Part shown: piece after piece, positions 10,822 through 21,873 of the stretch
How the letters are laid out: every line of letters begins with the position of its first letter
Position numbering within the stretch: the stretch's first letter is position 1
Source of the DNA: Rhynchosporium graminicola
Lineage: Eukaryota; Ascomycota; Leotiomycetes; Helotiales; Ploettnerulaceae
Direction of reading: 5' to 3'
Assembly: GCA_900074885.1 (NCBI GenBank)
Contig: FJUW01000016.1
Span: 720,117-784,116, forward strand
DNA length: 64,000 nt
Translations under genes and position numbers: made by a program
Notes under the pieces: model-generated
Seen by the model: only the letters and a program-made list of their open reading frames with translations
The model's database searches: none
Told to the model about the DNA's origin: nothing

Positions 10822-12073
10822 TGCAATCACGTCCGGTTTGCCCTCTGTTGCTCAGCAGTTCCAGATCGCAGATACGGTAGTGCTGGGCTGGTGGTTCAGT
10901 TCGAGGACTCCCCTGGCACGGGAGTTGTCGGGCAAGAACAAATACCGAGGGGTGAGTCGCGATGTTGTAGTTTCTGTGACCTAACGAAGAGCTCGAAGTC
11001 GTGAGGTGAACGTCTTCGGCGATAAGCTATTGCCTAGACCACCCACATCACTGAAACATCCGCATCCATACTGTAACATCACTTGAATCTTATGAAATTC
11101 ACTCGAGAGACGGTTTCTTTGTTTCATAGTATGTATTCATTTCGAATCTCTCATCATTTGGTCAGTCTGCCGAAACGGAAGAGGCCCTGCCCTTCTCCCG
11201 GATAGAGCACTCCATCGATGTCAGATGAAAGTGGCCAATTCTGGCGGAGAGGTATTACCACATTAGGTAAGATTATAGATATATACAGAATCATTTTCGT
11301 GACCTCAATATTTTCCAAGTCAGAGTCTTCAAGTATGATCACGATATTCATTTAACAATCAAACCGAAGTTCTAAAATGCATTCGTGACTTTCTTCTCCT
11401 ACCATGAGGTATACAGACTGCTTTAATCGGTCACTGTGTTATGGGCATCCATAGACACCTGTACGATAGGAGGCAGCAGGATTTCTAAATGATCTTTATC
11501 TTGATTTTGATTATAACTAGCAAACTTTAAATTGAGGAGTCTCTTCCTCACTCGTTTTCTTTCTCGCCACTCCCATCGTCTCTGATATCCCAAGTGGAAG
11601 AAGGCAGCATTCGATTCGTTGTTTTGCAACAGGTCGTCTGGTCGGCTATTTGCCTTTACTATTATATCCCTAGTAATATCATGAGGCGCCCGCAAACTAC
11701 ATAGATTCCTTTTCGAAACTGTAGATCATGGATAAGCAATATCGAGGAAGACTGAATGAGGTCCAGAAGAAGAAAAACAGAGTATTATCAGTCATGCTTC
11801 GCTTGCCTTCAGCACGGCAGTTTCACGGCAAAGGAAGACCCATTTGAGTCTCAGCATAAATATCGCTTTGTTATTAGAAACAAGGTTGAACTCATATTCA
11901 AACTTTCAGGCAGTCCCTTGATCCCATTCAATTTAAAAATCCTTCCGTTACTTGACTTGGTGCTGCAGTGCCTGGCAGGTAGGCTGTCTAGAAATACATA
12001 CAAGAAAGCTGTCCAGAGATTACTTTTGCCGGAATCCTTCAAGTCAAAAGCCCAAACTCCATTACCCTATCTC
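10822..12073. other. intergenic region between the RING gene and prp19
   Basis: It holds the promoter of the RING gene on the left and the 3' flank of prp19 on the right. A minus-strand frame at 11423-11695 (basic, 90 codons, no ATG start) and a plus-strand frame at 11756-12187 that overlaps prp19 in antisense are not supported by motifs. Confidence 0.45.
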
Positions 12074-13716
12074 TCATCCAAGCACTGTTACAATCCCGTC
12101 ACCATTTACAGTGATCAAGGTTCTCCCTTCCGGTCCCCACTCAAGTGCAGTTGCTGGTACAGCAGTGCTGATGACATCCGACCATGACTTTGCAGATTTC
12201 GTGTATTGCGAGATGGTGAGTCCTCCAGGTCCGGCAGCAGCTAGGAATTGGCCTGTGTAATCCCACCTGATGGTGTCTACCTGTCCACCGATTTCCAGCA
12301 CCTTCGCCCTGGCAGCGTCGCCATTCTTTCGTATGTCGAAGACCACAACACTATTAGAGCCCTTTGCAACTGCTGCGAACCAGATTCCATTCTCCGAGAA
12401 GATAAGATCCTGTACAGGGCCTCCTAGCTCGAAGTTGGCAGCACTTTCGCCAGTTTTGACGTGGAAGAGTTTGACCTGACCATCTGCGCCACCAGCTGCA
12501 AATAAATGACCATCTGGGTGGAAAGTGGCAACTGTGAGTTCTAATTTTATATTAGTATTTTTAGACAAGAATGAAAAGGGAAAGTCATACCCGAATCAGT
12601 ATAAATTTGCGTGACTGCCTTTCCAGCTATCAAGTCGTAAAACACGAAGCTCTTGTCTACACCAACGGAAGCCAGAATTTCGCCGCTTGGGTGAAGAGCC
12701 AGACCATTTGCGCTACCAGCATGGGATGTGAAAGTGGTCTCTGTTTGGCCAAGAATCTTCACAGCCCCGGAGGCCGTCGAGACCACTGGCTGGCTACCAT
12801 ACCAGACAGCATCTGTAACAGCGCTTCCTGTATTTAAAGATCGTTGTATTTTCTCCTCTGCAATCGAGTATACCCCTGCAAGACCGTCTGATCCACCAAA
12901 TATGACCAGCTCACCAGCTTCGTCCAAGGCGAGAGACGTGGCACCAGGATAGAGCTCTTTCGACGCACTGGCAACGCCAAACTTTTCAATTGTCTCCGAG
13001 TCAACCCAATTATCTGGTACAGGACGCTTCCGACGACTCTTGGTAAGTCTGCGATTGTATTAGCAACAATATGACATAGTGCGGCAAGAGACTTCAATGC
13101 ATACTTATCATGTGCAGCATCAACCTTAACTACGAGATCTTCTGGGAGGCCTTGGCTATCAATTTGCATAGCATCTCCATTGCTAGCATTTCCTGCACCA
13201 ATTGTGACCTTTGAAAGCGCATCTCGAGCCTCGTCGCGTTCTCTTGAAAGGCGGGCAATCACTCGAACGGCAGCATCATGCTGATAGAGAGCTGTAGTCA
13301 ACTCTTGTCGCGTCTGCTGGAGTTGTTGGCGTAATGTGAAGGTTTCGAGTGCTAAAGCGTCCCATTCGTTTTGGAAAGTTGAGAGGAGGGAGGGAATTGA
13401 GGTCAGAGTAGGAGGTCGGGGGGTAATAATCTTATTGGACTTGAGGTCGATGAGGTCCTCCAGCTCGATATCATCTCCTGTAACGGGATCTTTATGGTTT
13501 TCTGATATGTATGCTTCAATCAAACGTTTTTCATAAACATTGCCTTCAGCTTGTCAGTTTCGCGTTCTCCTCTGGGCTGGGAGAGCTCTTCTGTTGACTG
13601 ACCGGATTTTGTGGAAGCAACAGGGTGCTGGGGAGCTTCTCCGGAGACTGGATATTGTTAGTCGCGTTCCACAGGGTTTGGAGCACTGCGCGAGGTGACA
13701 TACTTGAGCACAACAT
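12074..13716 (-). CDS. prp19: Prp19, U-box/WD40 subunit of the spliceosomal NineTeen complex
   Basis: E3 ubiquitin ligase scaffold of the Prp19/NTC complex, needed for spliceosome activation in the nucleus. Five exons: 13716-13704, 13647-13603, 13543-13105, 13048-12591 and 12540-12074; together 1422 nt, 473 aa (family about 490-505). The tiny 13-nt first exon plus exon 2 gives MLCSISGEAPQHPV, the conserved U-box opening; exon 3 continues NVYEKRLIEAYI and DPVTGDDIELEDLI. A coiled coil follows (LALETFTLRQQLQQTRQEL...RVIARLSRERDEARDAL) for tetramer formation. The WD40 propeller from about residue 200 includes SHAGSANGLALHPSGEILAS and LTVATFHPDGHLFAAGGADG. Every intron is 50-59 nt. Very confident in identity; exon borders are supported by phase and by the family sequence. 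Confidence 0.95.
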
Positions 13717-14684
13717 ATTTATTTACGTTGAATATCAAGTTCTTGATTCAGGCGCATCGTCCTGAGCAAGCTGGAACTTTTGGCACATCCCGAAAACGCT
13801 AATCTCTCTTGAGTTTAGCGCTATTATATCTCATGAGGCTGAAGGGGCCTGTGGGGCTGACTGGATCACCAGGGACACCTCGCGAGATAAGAATCAAGTA
13901 ACGTCGCGAAATGATCCCGGGACTATACTTATTTCTTATGATAAAGTCATGAAACTCTCATAAGTCTTTGGCTCTAAAAAGAAGTCAAAATCACGAAACT
14001 GAATTAGCACTTCCAATTGAAAATATGATATGTTTACCTCGCCAAAGTTGGCGACTGTAATGTGTCATCTATGGGCTGGCTGGACCGCGTGTCTTCAATT
14101 GCAATGTCTAGAAGAGCTTTCTGTTTCATCTGAGTGAGACTACAAATCATCACAACTATCATTTATGTTCTGTATTTACAATCAACCAAGTTTGTCTGTA
14201 TCAAGTCGCCCTCACGAAGCTTCAATTCTGACTCCATCATCGCAGCATTCACACTCACAAGACTCAATCCCAACGAAATTATGACCTGTCTCCGCATGCT
14301 CACAGGCTTTAAACACCGTACGACATGAGCATTCCGTATGTCCCGAATTTCTCTTGGCATCAATTGCGTTCATCTTCACCTGTGCGTGTTCCTCAATACT
14401 GAAGTCTGAAATCCATATGAAGTCAGAGAACTTTGCAGCAGCACATCAAACTTCTACAAACGGCCATGAGCCGTAACAGTAGCTTATGTAGACTGCCGAA
14501 ATCTTAGGGTGAATCTTCCTTGGGAAATCGATCAATACAATCTACTCTCGTGGCCAACACTCTTCCTACACTCCCGTCTAGCCAGTCTTGAACCGGCATT
14601 TTGTGCAGGGACTGCTCCTATCACACTCTATACAGGACTCTGATCCAACTTTCGATGGGTGTTTCGGTGCGTGGCCTTACTTCT
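13717..14684. other. intergenic region, promoter of prp19
   Basis: It holds the prp19 promoter side on the left and the 3' flank of the next minus-strand gene on the right. Short frames at 14134-14363 on both strands have no recognisable content. Nothing else is visible. Confidence 0.5.
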
Positions 14685-15509
14685 CTACTCTCTGATGTGG
14701 ACAAAGAGGCCTTCGCCTTGGCAATCTTCTCTCAATATTCCTATAATACACTCTTCCTGTGGTGCTGTAGCTGGCGTAGCAGGTCGATCTTGCCGCGAGA
14801 TGCCGTGAAGAGCATCGAGATGGTCGTCGAGAGCATCGTCGCCGTGATCATCAGTCATAGGCATCATGATGTTGAAGTCGCTATAGATGGTCGATATCCT
14901 GTCCAAACCACCTCCATTATTCCACTCCTCCGAGTCCTCGCGCTCGACGTCCTCATCTTCAAGATCCAAAGCATCGTAATTGGAAACACCTAACGGAGAC
15001 GGTGGAAGTGGCAAGTCATGACAATGAGCCTTTGGAACAAAAATCTCTCGCAATGACAATCTCTCTCTTATCTTCTCCTGCTCCATACGCATGAAATCTC
15101 TTGCCGCATCAATGCGTCTTCTTACGCGGTTCGTGATGGCAACTTTCCTCAAAGAAGGTTTGTTGAGAGCCTTATTCTTCGCTCCCCAAATCGGGAACTT
15201 GTTCATGCCATGATTTACAATGTTTGACGCTGGTTGAGAGAATGGTCGGCTAAGGCGGGATGTGATGAGAAATAATCTCAAGCGTCTCTTTTTCCAGCCT
15301 TTATTTCCCTCTCCATCCACATCGGACAGAGCTCGACGGCGTTTCAAAAGTCGGTTCGATGAAGCCGGAACTAGTACTGGCCGGTCGAACGCGAACCTGA
15401 GGGAAGTACTTGCGGAAGATTTGAAGGCAAAGGCATCTATGAAAGACAATTTGTCCCGGAATATTTGTACCATGGTCATGCTCACGTGTGGTCGAATGTT
15501 GTAGTCCAT
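14685..15509 (-). CDS. conserved fungal protein with a basic KKRRLRLFLITSRLSRPFS core
   Basis: Function unknown. Single exon, 274 aa. The most conserved-looking part is a strongly basic central region: LLKRRRALSDVDG, KKRRLRLFLITSRLSRPFSQPASNIV, then LNKPSLRKVAITNRVRRRIDAARDFM. The C-terminal third is acidic (LDLEDEDVEREDSEE). I recall similar cores in uncharacterised proteins of many filamentous ascomycetes, but no function is attached to them and no catalytic motif is visible. A basic core with an acidic tail would suit a nuclear or nucleic-acid-associated protein; that is inference. The ATG at 15509 is the first in frame; a later Met (MTMVQIF) is possible. Confidence 0.7.
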   Translation of the reverse strand: MDYNIRPHVSMTMVQIFRDKLSFIDAFAFKSSASTSLRFAFDRPVLVPASSNRLLKRRRALSDVDGEGNKGWKKRRLRLFLITSRLSRPFSQPASNIVNHGMNKFPIWGAKNKALNKPSLRKVAITNRVRRRIDAARDFMRMEQEKIRERLSLREIFVPKAHCHDLPLPPSPLGVSNYDALDLEDEDVEREDSEEWNNGGGLDRISTIYSDFNIMMPMTDDHGDDALDDHLDALHGISRQDRPATPATAPQEECIIGILREDCQGEGLFVHIRE

Positions 15510-17053
15510 AAGGTAAAATCTCCAGTCTGTCTTGCTAAATAGGCGATTTCATCTGCTCTACGAAGATCAGGACTTGGTTGCACTCGCTCATTTGGCGAGG
15601 TGATGAAAGAATAGGTAATTGCAGCTCTGGCAGCAGTTGATGTTTGTTCTACCGAGAGATCAAGAAAGTAGGAGGAAGAGGAGAAAGAAGAGTAGAGTTG
15701 AGAGGAAAATAGAGCTCATGAGGAGGGATACTTAACCATGAGAACGGGATAATGACGCGCAATAGGACTGGCCTGCTCGTGCTCCATTTCCACTTCCACT
15801 TCCATTTCCATCTCCAACCACTCTTGATTGATGCATCTGATATCCCGCGTTTTTTATGTTCCACAGACATTCGAACTTTTGCGGGGAAATGATTTTCTTC
15901 AGGGGGACTGCAGACTGCATTAGCCAATTGAATCCCTGTGCTCGAGGCAGATGCCAGTCACGAGTCTTCCAGCACCTCACTATGCGATGACTTCCAGCCC
16001 TCTCAATTGGTGTATTAAGGTTTCTTGAATTGCTGGCGTCGTATCGACGAATCATATCCAAACTCTATCCAGACCTTAGAGCGCCCTATTCCTTCTGCGA
16101 AATCCAATCTTATGTTTTCCCTTGAGGCTGACTTGGCGCCCCTGCCTGCAAAAATGCAAAAACAGCTCGCTAGGTCGCTGCGTAGTCGCAGAAATCTAGA
16201 ATGTTTCCGTCTTAGGCGAAAATCTTCAGGGGAAGTTGTTTCGATACATGGGGATCTGCGCCCTTCATGCATAGCTTACGAAGCCGTGGACCTCATGATC
16301 TCAACGAACGTACTGGCGTCGGAATTACCGTCCTCGTAGCTTCGTTGTCTCGGCGACGGCACATAGTCCAGTACATTACTTCTGTCCCTATGGATCGTTT
16401 TAGGTCGTGCTTGCAAACCATACATTGCTGCGTGGAAGCCTGCTGGATTACATTTCTCTCCGCTGTACAATTCGCCGCTGCCGATCATCTCACGTAAAGG
16501 AAGCATTTCGTTTTCTTTTGTCCCAAGTTGTCGGGCTGGAATACTTCTGGCGACCTCGCCATCCTCCAATCTGTGGAGAGACGCATGAGGAGGCGTTGAC
16601 CCTTTGGTTCAGACCTGCTGCATGGAGATGGTTTATGCTTGTATACTTACGAAGTAGGAACTTCAAAGAGTTACATAACTGTTCGAGGCTGGCAAATTTG
16701 TCTCTGGCGAACAGAAAATAACCAGGTATCTCGCAAGGTCGCAACTTAGTACCAAAGTCACAAAATTATCTCAGTACGTTCATTCCAAGTCGTTATTGTA
16801 CTTCAAGGTCGCCTAAATATTCGTTGACTTTGAACTTCTACAATGATCTACAATGATGAACTTAATTTCCCTGAGATAGACGGACCTGGCTGGCCTCGAT
16901 CTGCGACGCTTCTCTGACTGGGCGGCTGCTTAATACAACCAGCCTGATGTGGTAGGAGCCCTTACTTTGCAGGGAACAAGAAGGCTATGATCGATTTTAC
17001 GAAGTATAACAGTAGGCCAATGGGGTTGGAGTTTGTAATCTTTTCATTGTGTC
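15510..17053. other. intergenic region, no supported gene
   Basis: A TTCCAC/TTCCAT hexamer run lies near 15783-15817 on the plus strand. Overlapping frames of 75-105 codons occur on both strands between 16015 and 16745, arranged as mutual shadows with no motif. The region lies upstream of one minus-strand gene and downstream of rrb1, so it may be mainly promoter plus terminator. Confidence 0.45.
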
Positions 17054-18597
17054 TTAAACACTAATAGTCTTGAACACATTGAAAGCCTCTCCAGTACCTA
17101 TCAAGCAACCAGGTATCTGTGGATGGAAGTGCAATTCCTTGACCTTCTCCATATAGTGAACGAAGAGCAATTGGGGAGGTACTTCAGTCACACCAGCCGT
17201 ATCCTTACTCTCTTCGTCATCAAGCTCCACTGCTAGGTCCCATAGGCTCAACGTGTCATCGCCAGCAGCAACTGCTACGATACTGTCGTCTGTAGGGTGC
17301 CACTCCACACTGGTGATTTGTTCCTTGTGGAAATCGAAGCTCGCCACTGGGGTGGGTCTTGGAGATGCTGATGAAGTATTAGGTTTCCACTGACGAAGAT
17401 CCCATACGGCCCAGACTCCATCATCTGCTCCAGATGCAAGTAAATGCGAAGTCTGGTGAGACCATGACATGACATTGACGTCCGTATCACTGACTTGAAC
17501 ACTCAGAGCTGCTGTCTTACTCTTGCTTCGGACATCCCAAACCTTGATGGTACCGTCACTTGAAGCGGAAGCAAATACGTTTCGCTCAGATGGACTCCAT
17601 TGAAGCTCTTCGACGCTTCCAGTGTGGCCAGTAAACGGACGCGAATCGGTCTCCCAGCGCTCACCGTCTGTTCTCGTGGTTACATATATGTTTCCGTTGT
17701 TATCACCAGTAACCAATTTTCCAGTTGATACTAGAGGCGACCAGTCGAGACCGTACCCTTCTGATTTGTGCATCTTCAGTGTGGAAAGTGGTTTGTTTTG
17801 CTGTGGGGTGATGATAGTTCCAGGATTATCGAACGAAGCTAGGTGAGGAGTAACATCATGGATTAGCACTTGACCAGCTTCAGTCATCGAAGCAGTCAGA
17901 GTGATAGGGGGTTTGGATGAATTCGACGCAGGTATCTGGTGTGCGCGGATTCGATTTGTGGCAGATGTGAAGGGGATAGAAGCAGATTCCAAAATAGGGT
18001 CCGCATCTTCATCCTCATCATCGGATGAGTCTTCATCGTCTTGGTTTCGCTCCATCCTGCTGAGACCACTAAACTTCATAACCATCAGTTGGTTCTCCTT
18101 TGATCGTCTGCCCTCTGCTTGTGTTCCAGCAACAGCGTACATCGTCGCGGGGTAGGTTTTTCGGTTGTCTCCCAAGCTGTCTTTGACGATATCGAAGGAG
18201 AGACAGGGCCATGGCGTACTTAAGGCGTGTAGCATTTCGTATGTTGACAAATCTGGCGATAGCGTTTGACCTGGTTCCAGCTTGTTTCTCCCGACAATAA
18301 ATGTTTGCTGGTCCACATCCATGGCTTCTAGGAAGGGTATTAGCAAGTGACATAGCTTTGCGCCTAACATTAAATCTGCTCCAGCGTAGACTCACCAGCC
18401 TTCTCTTCAGCTTCCCTCTCCTCATCCGGTCTGCCATCAACTCCTGCTTCCAGTATTTCGTCCTCGCTCTCGTACTCGTCCTCGAATTCATCCTCAAATT
18501 CCCCCACCTCATCTTCCAATTCAGACTTCTCTGGTCGATCACCCCCCTTCAACGATACACCTCCATTCGCATATTCTTCTGCAGGTCGTTTGGACAT
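17054..18597 (-). CDS. rrb1: Rrb1/GRWD1-type WD40 ribosome assembly chaperone
   Basis: Dedicated chaperone of ribosomal protein uL3 (Rpl3) in yeast, acting in the nucleolus during 60S assembly. Exon 1 is 18597-18396 and exon 2 is 18327-17054, with a 68-nt intron carrying a GCTAAT branch site; 491 aa. It opens with MSKRPAEEY and a Glu/Asp-rich stretch. Across the splice comes AMDVDQQTFIVGRNKLEPGQ and then PWPCLSFDIVKD, which match the CAF1C/H4-binding-like region typical of Rrb1. A second acidic block (DDEDSSDDEDEDAD) precedes WD repeats with SASSDGTIKVWDVRSKSK, SGADDGVWAVWDLRQW and AAGDDTLSLWDLAVE. An upstream in-frame ATG at 18654 exists, but MSKRP is the usual family start. Identity is firm. 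Confidence 0.93.
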
Positions 18598-18802
18598 GTT
18601 GTCTCGTAGTATACTCCTGTAAATTTGGTGGAAGTCTTGCGGAAACTCGTTCAAGAGGTTTCCTCCAAGAAATAGATAATATCAAAATACCCCACCAACT
18701 TTTTCTCGGCTTCGGTAGATCTTTCATCCGTGAACTACTCATGGTCATATCAACTTCAGGAGCATTTACGGGTGCATAACACTCGCGAATGCCACCGTCA
18801 AG
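18598..18802. promoter_or_regulatory. bidirectional promoter between rrb1 and the bS6m gene
   Basis: Only 205 bp separate the start codons of rrb1 (minus) and the mitochondrial bS6 gene (plus), so both promoters must share this segment. It is moderately AT-rich with pyrimidine runs on each side. I found no clear PAC-like (GATGAG) element. Confidence 0.6.
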
Positions 18803-19260
18803 ATGTTGTACGAACTCATAGCAATTGTAAGTAAAAATCTTTAATCTATCAGACGACTAATCTAATTATCATAGGTCCGGCCCCATAATATTATGGAGGT
18901 CAAAGAGTGCGCCGCCATACTCGCCTTTCAACCAACCTGATGAACTAACAGAATATCAGAATTGCACGTACAACAGGCTCGATCATCCTAAAAAATGGTG
19001 GCGCGATACGAGGAATCAAGAATTGGGGAACCTGGATGCTGCCCAAAAAGACGAGAAAGCATCAAGCGCAATACAATACTGGCCACTACTTCATAATGAG
19101 ATACGACGCATCGAGCAAGATTCAGGACGATGTGAGGAATACGTTGGGGTTGGATCCGCGGATGATCAAATTCAGTTCGGTGAAGCTTGGGAATGGGACA
19201 CTGGAGAAGTTGAGTAGGATTGGTGGGAAGATCCCGTGGGAAACAAGAGAGGAGTTCTGA
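18803..19260 (+). CDS. mrp17: mitochondrial small-subunit ribosomal protein bS6m (Mrp17)
   Basis: Structural protein of the mitochondrial 37S subunit. Three exons: 18803-18826 (8 codons), 18875-18906, and 18960-19260; 357 nt, 118 aa. The joined start MLYELIAIVRPHNIMEVKEIART has the S6 fold opening (beta strand, then helix). The body GGAIRGIKNWGTWMLPKKTRKHQAQYNTGHYFIMRYDAS holds the conserved G-x-R-x-I-x-N-W-G and GHYF motifs of mitochondrial S6, followed by DPRMIKFSSVKLG. The introns are 48 and 53 nt. The second donor (GTGCGC) is weak by consensus but is the only one that keeps the family sequence in frame. It is divergent from rrb1 and convergent with dcn1. Confidence 0.92.
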
Positions 19261-19510
19261 TCGCGACACGATATGTAAAATATGGATGTGATGAGCACTG
19301 CACGGCGAACTTGTAGGACCTTCTTTGTTGAGATGTACAGTTGGAGTCGAATCTGACGAATATCACCATATGATATTGGAGGAATTGATAATGCCGTCAA
19401 TCAGGCTCGTGAACTTAGCCCCCAAGTCCCTCAAAACGCCGCCGTGCAGCCCGCTGAGCAAGTAAAGACAACGCCATCCCCAGAGGGTACCCACAATATC
19501 TCTCGTCCTT

Positions 19511-21345
19511 CTAATCCGTTTCCATCGCGTCAGGAACGTCTCCTCTCTCCTTCTTAGCGTATTCCACGAACTGGTCGATAACCCCAGGCCAAGCACCATC
19601 CTCACTCCAGAACCCCAAAGTTTCATCTTGCAACGTCTTTTCGAAGAAGACCGCCGTTTGGTTCCACATATCCTTATTGACACTTCTCGTCCACTTTTTC
19701 GATATAAAGTCGATCCATAATTGTAACCAATTGGTGGAGGGAGTAATCCATTTCATGCCCGGAGGAGCAAAGAGCAACTGCCAGTAGATTATAGCATTCT
19801 CGAGAGGAAGAGCTTTCTGACTTGTTTCTTTGGAGCAGATGAAGGCATGCTTGTAGACTCGTTTGAACAGAGCCATGTCGGTTGAAAGCAAACTGATTTG
19901 GCTGGCAACATACGTCTTCTGCTTAGAAATTGTATCTGCACTATCCAAAAGATCAGCTCAGAATAAGATTTTCATTTCATAAAGGTATTACCCTATTCTC
20001 TTCCACGCCTCTACAAAAGCATTTTTCGACATCTCGCCCAGAGCAGGCGATTGTACGATTTCGAGTGCCACCAATATTTCTGCATTCTCACTGTTGACAC
20101 CCAAGTCTCCGAGGTATCTCATCGTACCTTCTACGGTAACTACACCAGTATCGTCGGTTGGTGCTAAAGCAAGAAGTCAGAAAGTCCTATTTCCATTCCA
20201 CAAAACAGATTCTGCAAACCTCTGTATTTTTCGAACAGCGTTGAAAGAGTGTCGTCACCCTTGGATGGAGCTGAACCAATCGATAAGAAGTAACTATAGG
20301 CAATACAGTCAGTATAAGCTTCGTAGACAACTTAAGCATGCCCAGGTTCAGAAGATATTGTGCGCAAAAAGAGACTTTCTGTTTGACGCTCCCCTTAAAA
20401 ACAGCCAAGTGACCTGGACTCTATGAAATAGGCTAGAGAAGGTTGTACGAGGGCGAACTGGTTCTTTTAGTAATAGAGATTAATGTTTGGGCTGGCCCTT
20501 TACTCCTAGAATGAAAGACCTTTGCTGGTGCAACGATAATGCGGTGCTCTCAGCATTTAACAAATGCAGGCTTTCATTGTGGATTCGGAAATCGATATGC
20601 CAATAGAGGTCTTGGTCCGCGTATTCTCCATATCGATGTCGCATGTATGCAGAGACACAGAGGGTTGACGATTGTTGTTAATTCGACGTGAGAATTTGTC
20701 GCGCGTTGGTAGCTGGAGTATAGACATGATGTGCTCGCGACCTGGTCTGGAATGTGTATGGTACATATAAACCAGATATAGCTATCCTTGCTAGCGAATC
20801 GAAACAACCCTTCCCGTCTGCTCACACACGGTGATAATGCCATCCTGAAGTCTCTTGATAAGGACATTGTAAGTGAGATCGCTCTTGGTGTCCATAGGGG
20901 GATACGGATTCCGAATGTCGGGACCGCCAATCCTCAAGAAGCTACGGCCTTTTGACAGAGACTTCCATCACTCTCCAGCAAAGGACTTCAGGCTTGCGTA
21001 GATTGACAGAGAGTTTTGCGGTTTTTGCGTATATGGAATTGGTGTGCTGACTCTGCAGACTGGTTTGAGAGTTCGCTCTGCGGGGTGTTTCGATTTCGAT
21101 CTCGATCACCCATTATGGAATACTCCAGGACTGCATAGTAGAATAAGAATTAAAGCTTACCTATCGCAAGCCTGGTCAAGCTTCCAGCCGGAGCCTTTGA
21201 GCGCCTGATGAAAAGAAAGCAGTCAGCTCTATTTTCTCCCTCCAGTTCGTTCCAGCGGACTCACTCTCGTAGCCACTTTCTCATTTGCTCCGGTGAAGGA
21301 CATAAATTGGGAAATCAGGGCCTTCTGGCCAGTTCTGGTCGTCAT
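19511..21345 (-). CDS. dcn1: Dcn1, cullin neddylation E3-like factor (UBA plus PONY domain)
   Basis: Promotes Nedd8/Rub1 transfer from Ubc12 to cullins. Five exons: 21345-21265, 21204-21161, 20293-20220, 20163-19992 and 19940-19511; 801 nt, 266 aa, close to the 259-269 aa of yeast and human forms. Exons 1-2 give an N-terminal UBA-like segment (LISQFMSFTGANEKVATR, ALKGSGWKLDQACDSYF). Exons 3-5 give the PONY domain: LFEKYRAPTDD, MRYLGDLGV, FKRVYKHAFICSKETSQKALPLE, then SWxF-like end regions NKDMWNQTAVFFEKTLQDE and WPGVIDQFVEYAKKE. Intron 2 is about 867 nt, far larger than any neighbour's. The last four introns have consistent phases. Identity is firm; the start codon is less so because an upstream exon cannot be excluded. 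Confidence 0.9.
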
Positions 21346-21873
21346 CTCGAGTGCTGCTGCGGCACCGCAGGCGTGCGACTCTTAGCTGTTGAGGATGGTG
21401 AACTTCGAGGATGTGCTCAAAGATGTGTGTACTGAAGTTCATCTCGCTGGTGTCGATAGCCTTCATGTCCAATCGCCCCCCGATGATTTGCCGTAAGCTC
21501 GCGGCTGTTTCCACTAGGTACCAAGGTAGTGAATGGCGGGGTAGCTTGATTGTAAACAAAGATGAGTTCAGCTTCGGTACTGCTTGATTTGGCTTAGCAC
21601 GAGAACTATATGCACATCATACACATCACATTTGATTACGAGCTGTAACACAAGGGTTTGATCTCCAAACTCATAAAAAGCATTAGCATAATTCCAAGAC
21701 GCATACATGTTGAAGGAATTTAGAGGCGATCTGCGAGCATATTATTATTATTCACAAGTCTCATAGTACTCCTTCGCTATTGTCAACTACCTATACAAGC
21801 GCCCATCAAAACCTCCAAATCAAACTTCGAATGCCGCTATCCATGATGCACGCGCAGTAAGAGCACCGAACAC
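21346..21873. other. intergenic region between mvp1 and dcn1
   Basis: A 528-bp spacer holding the terminator of mvp1 and the promoter of dcn1, both on the minus strand. A 92-codon frame at 21281-21559 overlaps dcn1 exon 1 in another phase and is a shadow. The middle is AT-rich (ATTATTATT). Confidence 0.5.

Noticed and set aside
11423..11695. 90-codon basic minus-strand frame
   Set aside because: It begins with a non-ATG codon, no splice signals connect it to anything, and it matches no family I know.
16025..16745. overlapping 75-105 codon frames on both strands
   Set aside because: They shadow one another, and no strand shows splice signals or motifs.
21281..21559. 92-codon minus-strand frame near dcn1
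   Set aside because: It overlaps dcn1 exon 1 in another phase; the dcn1 frame is supported by family sequence.
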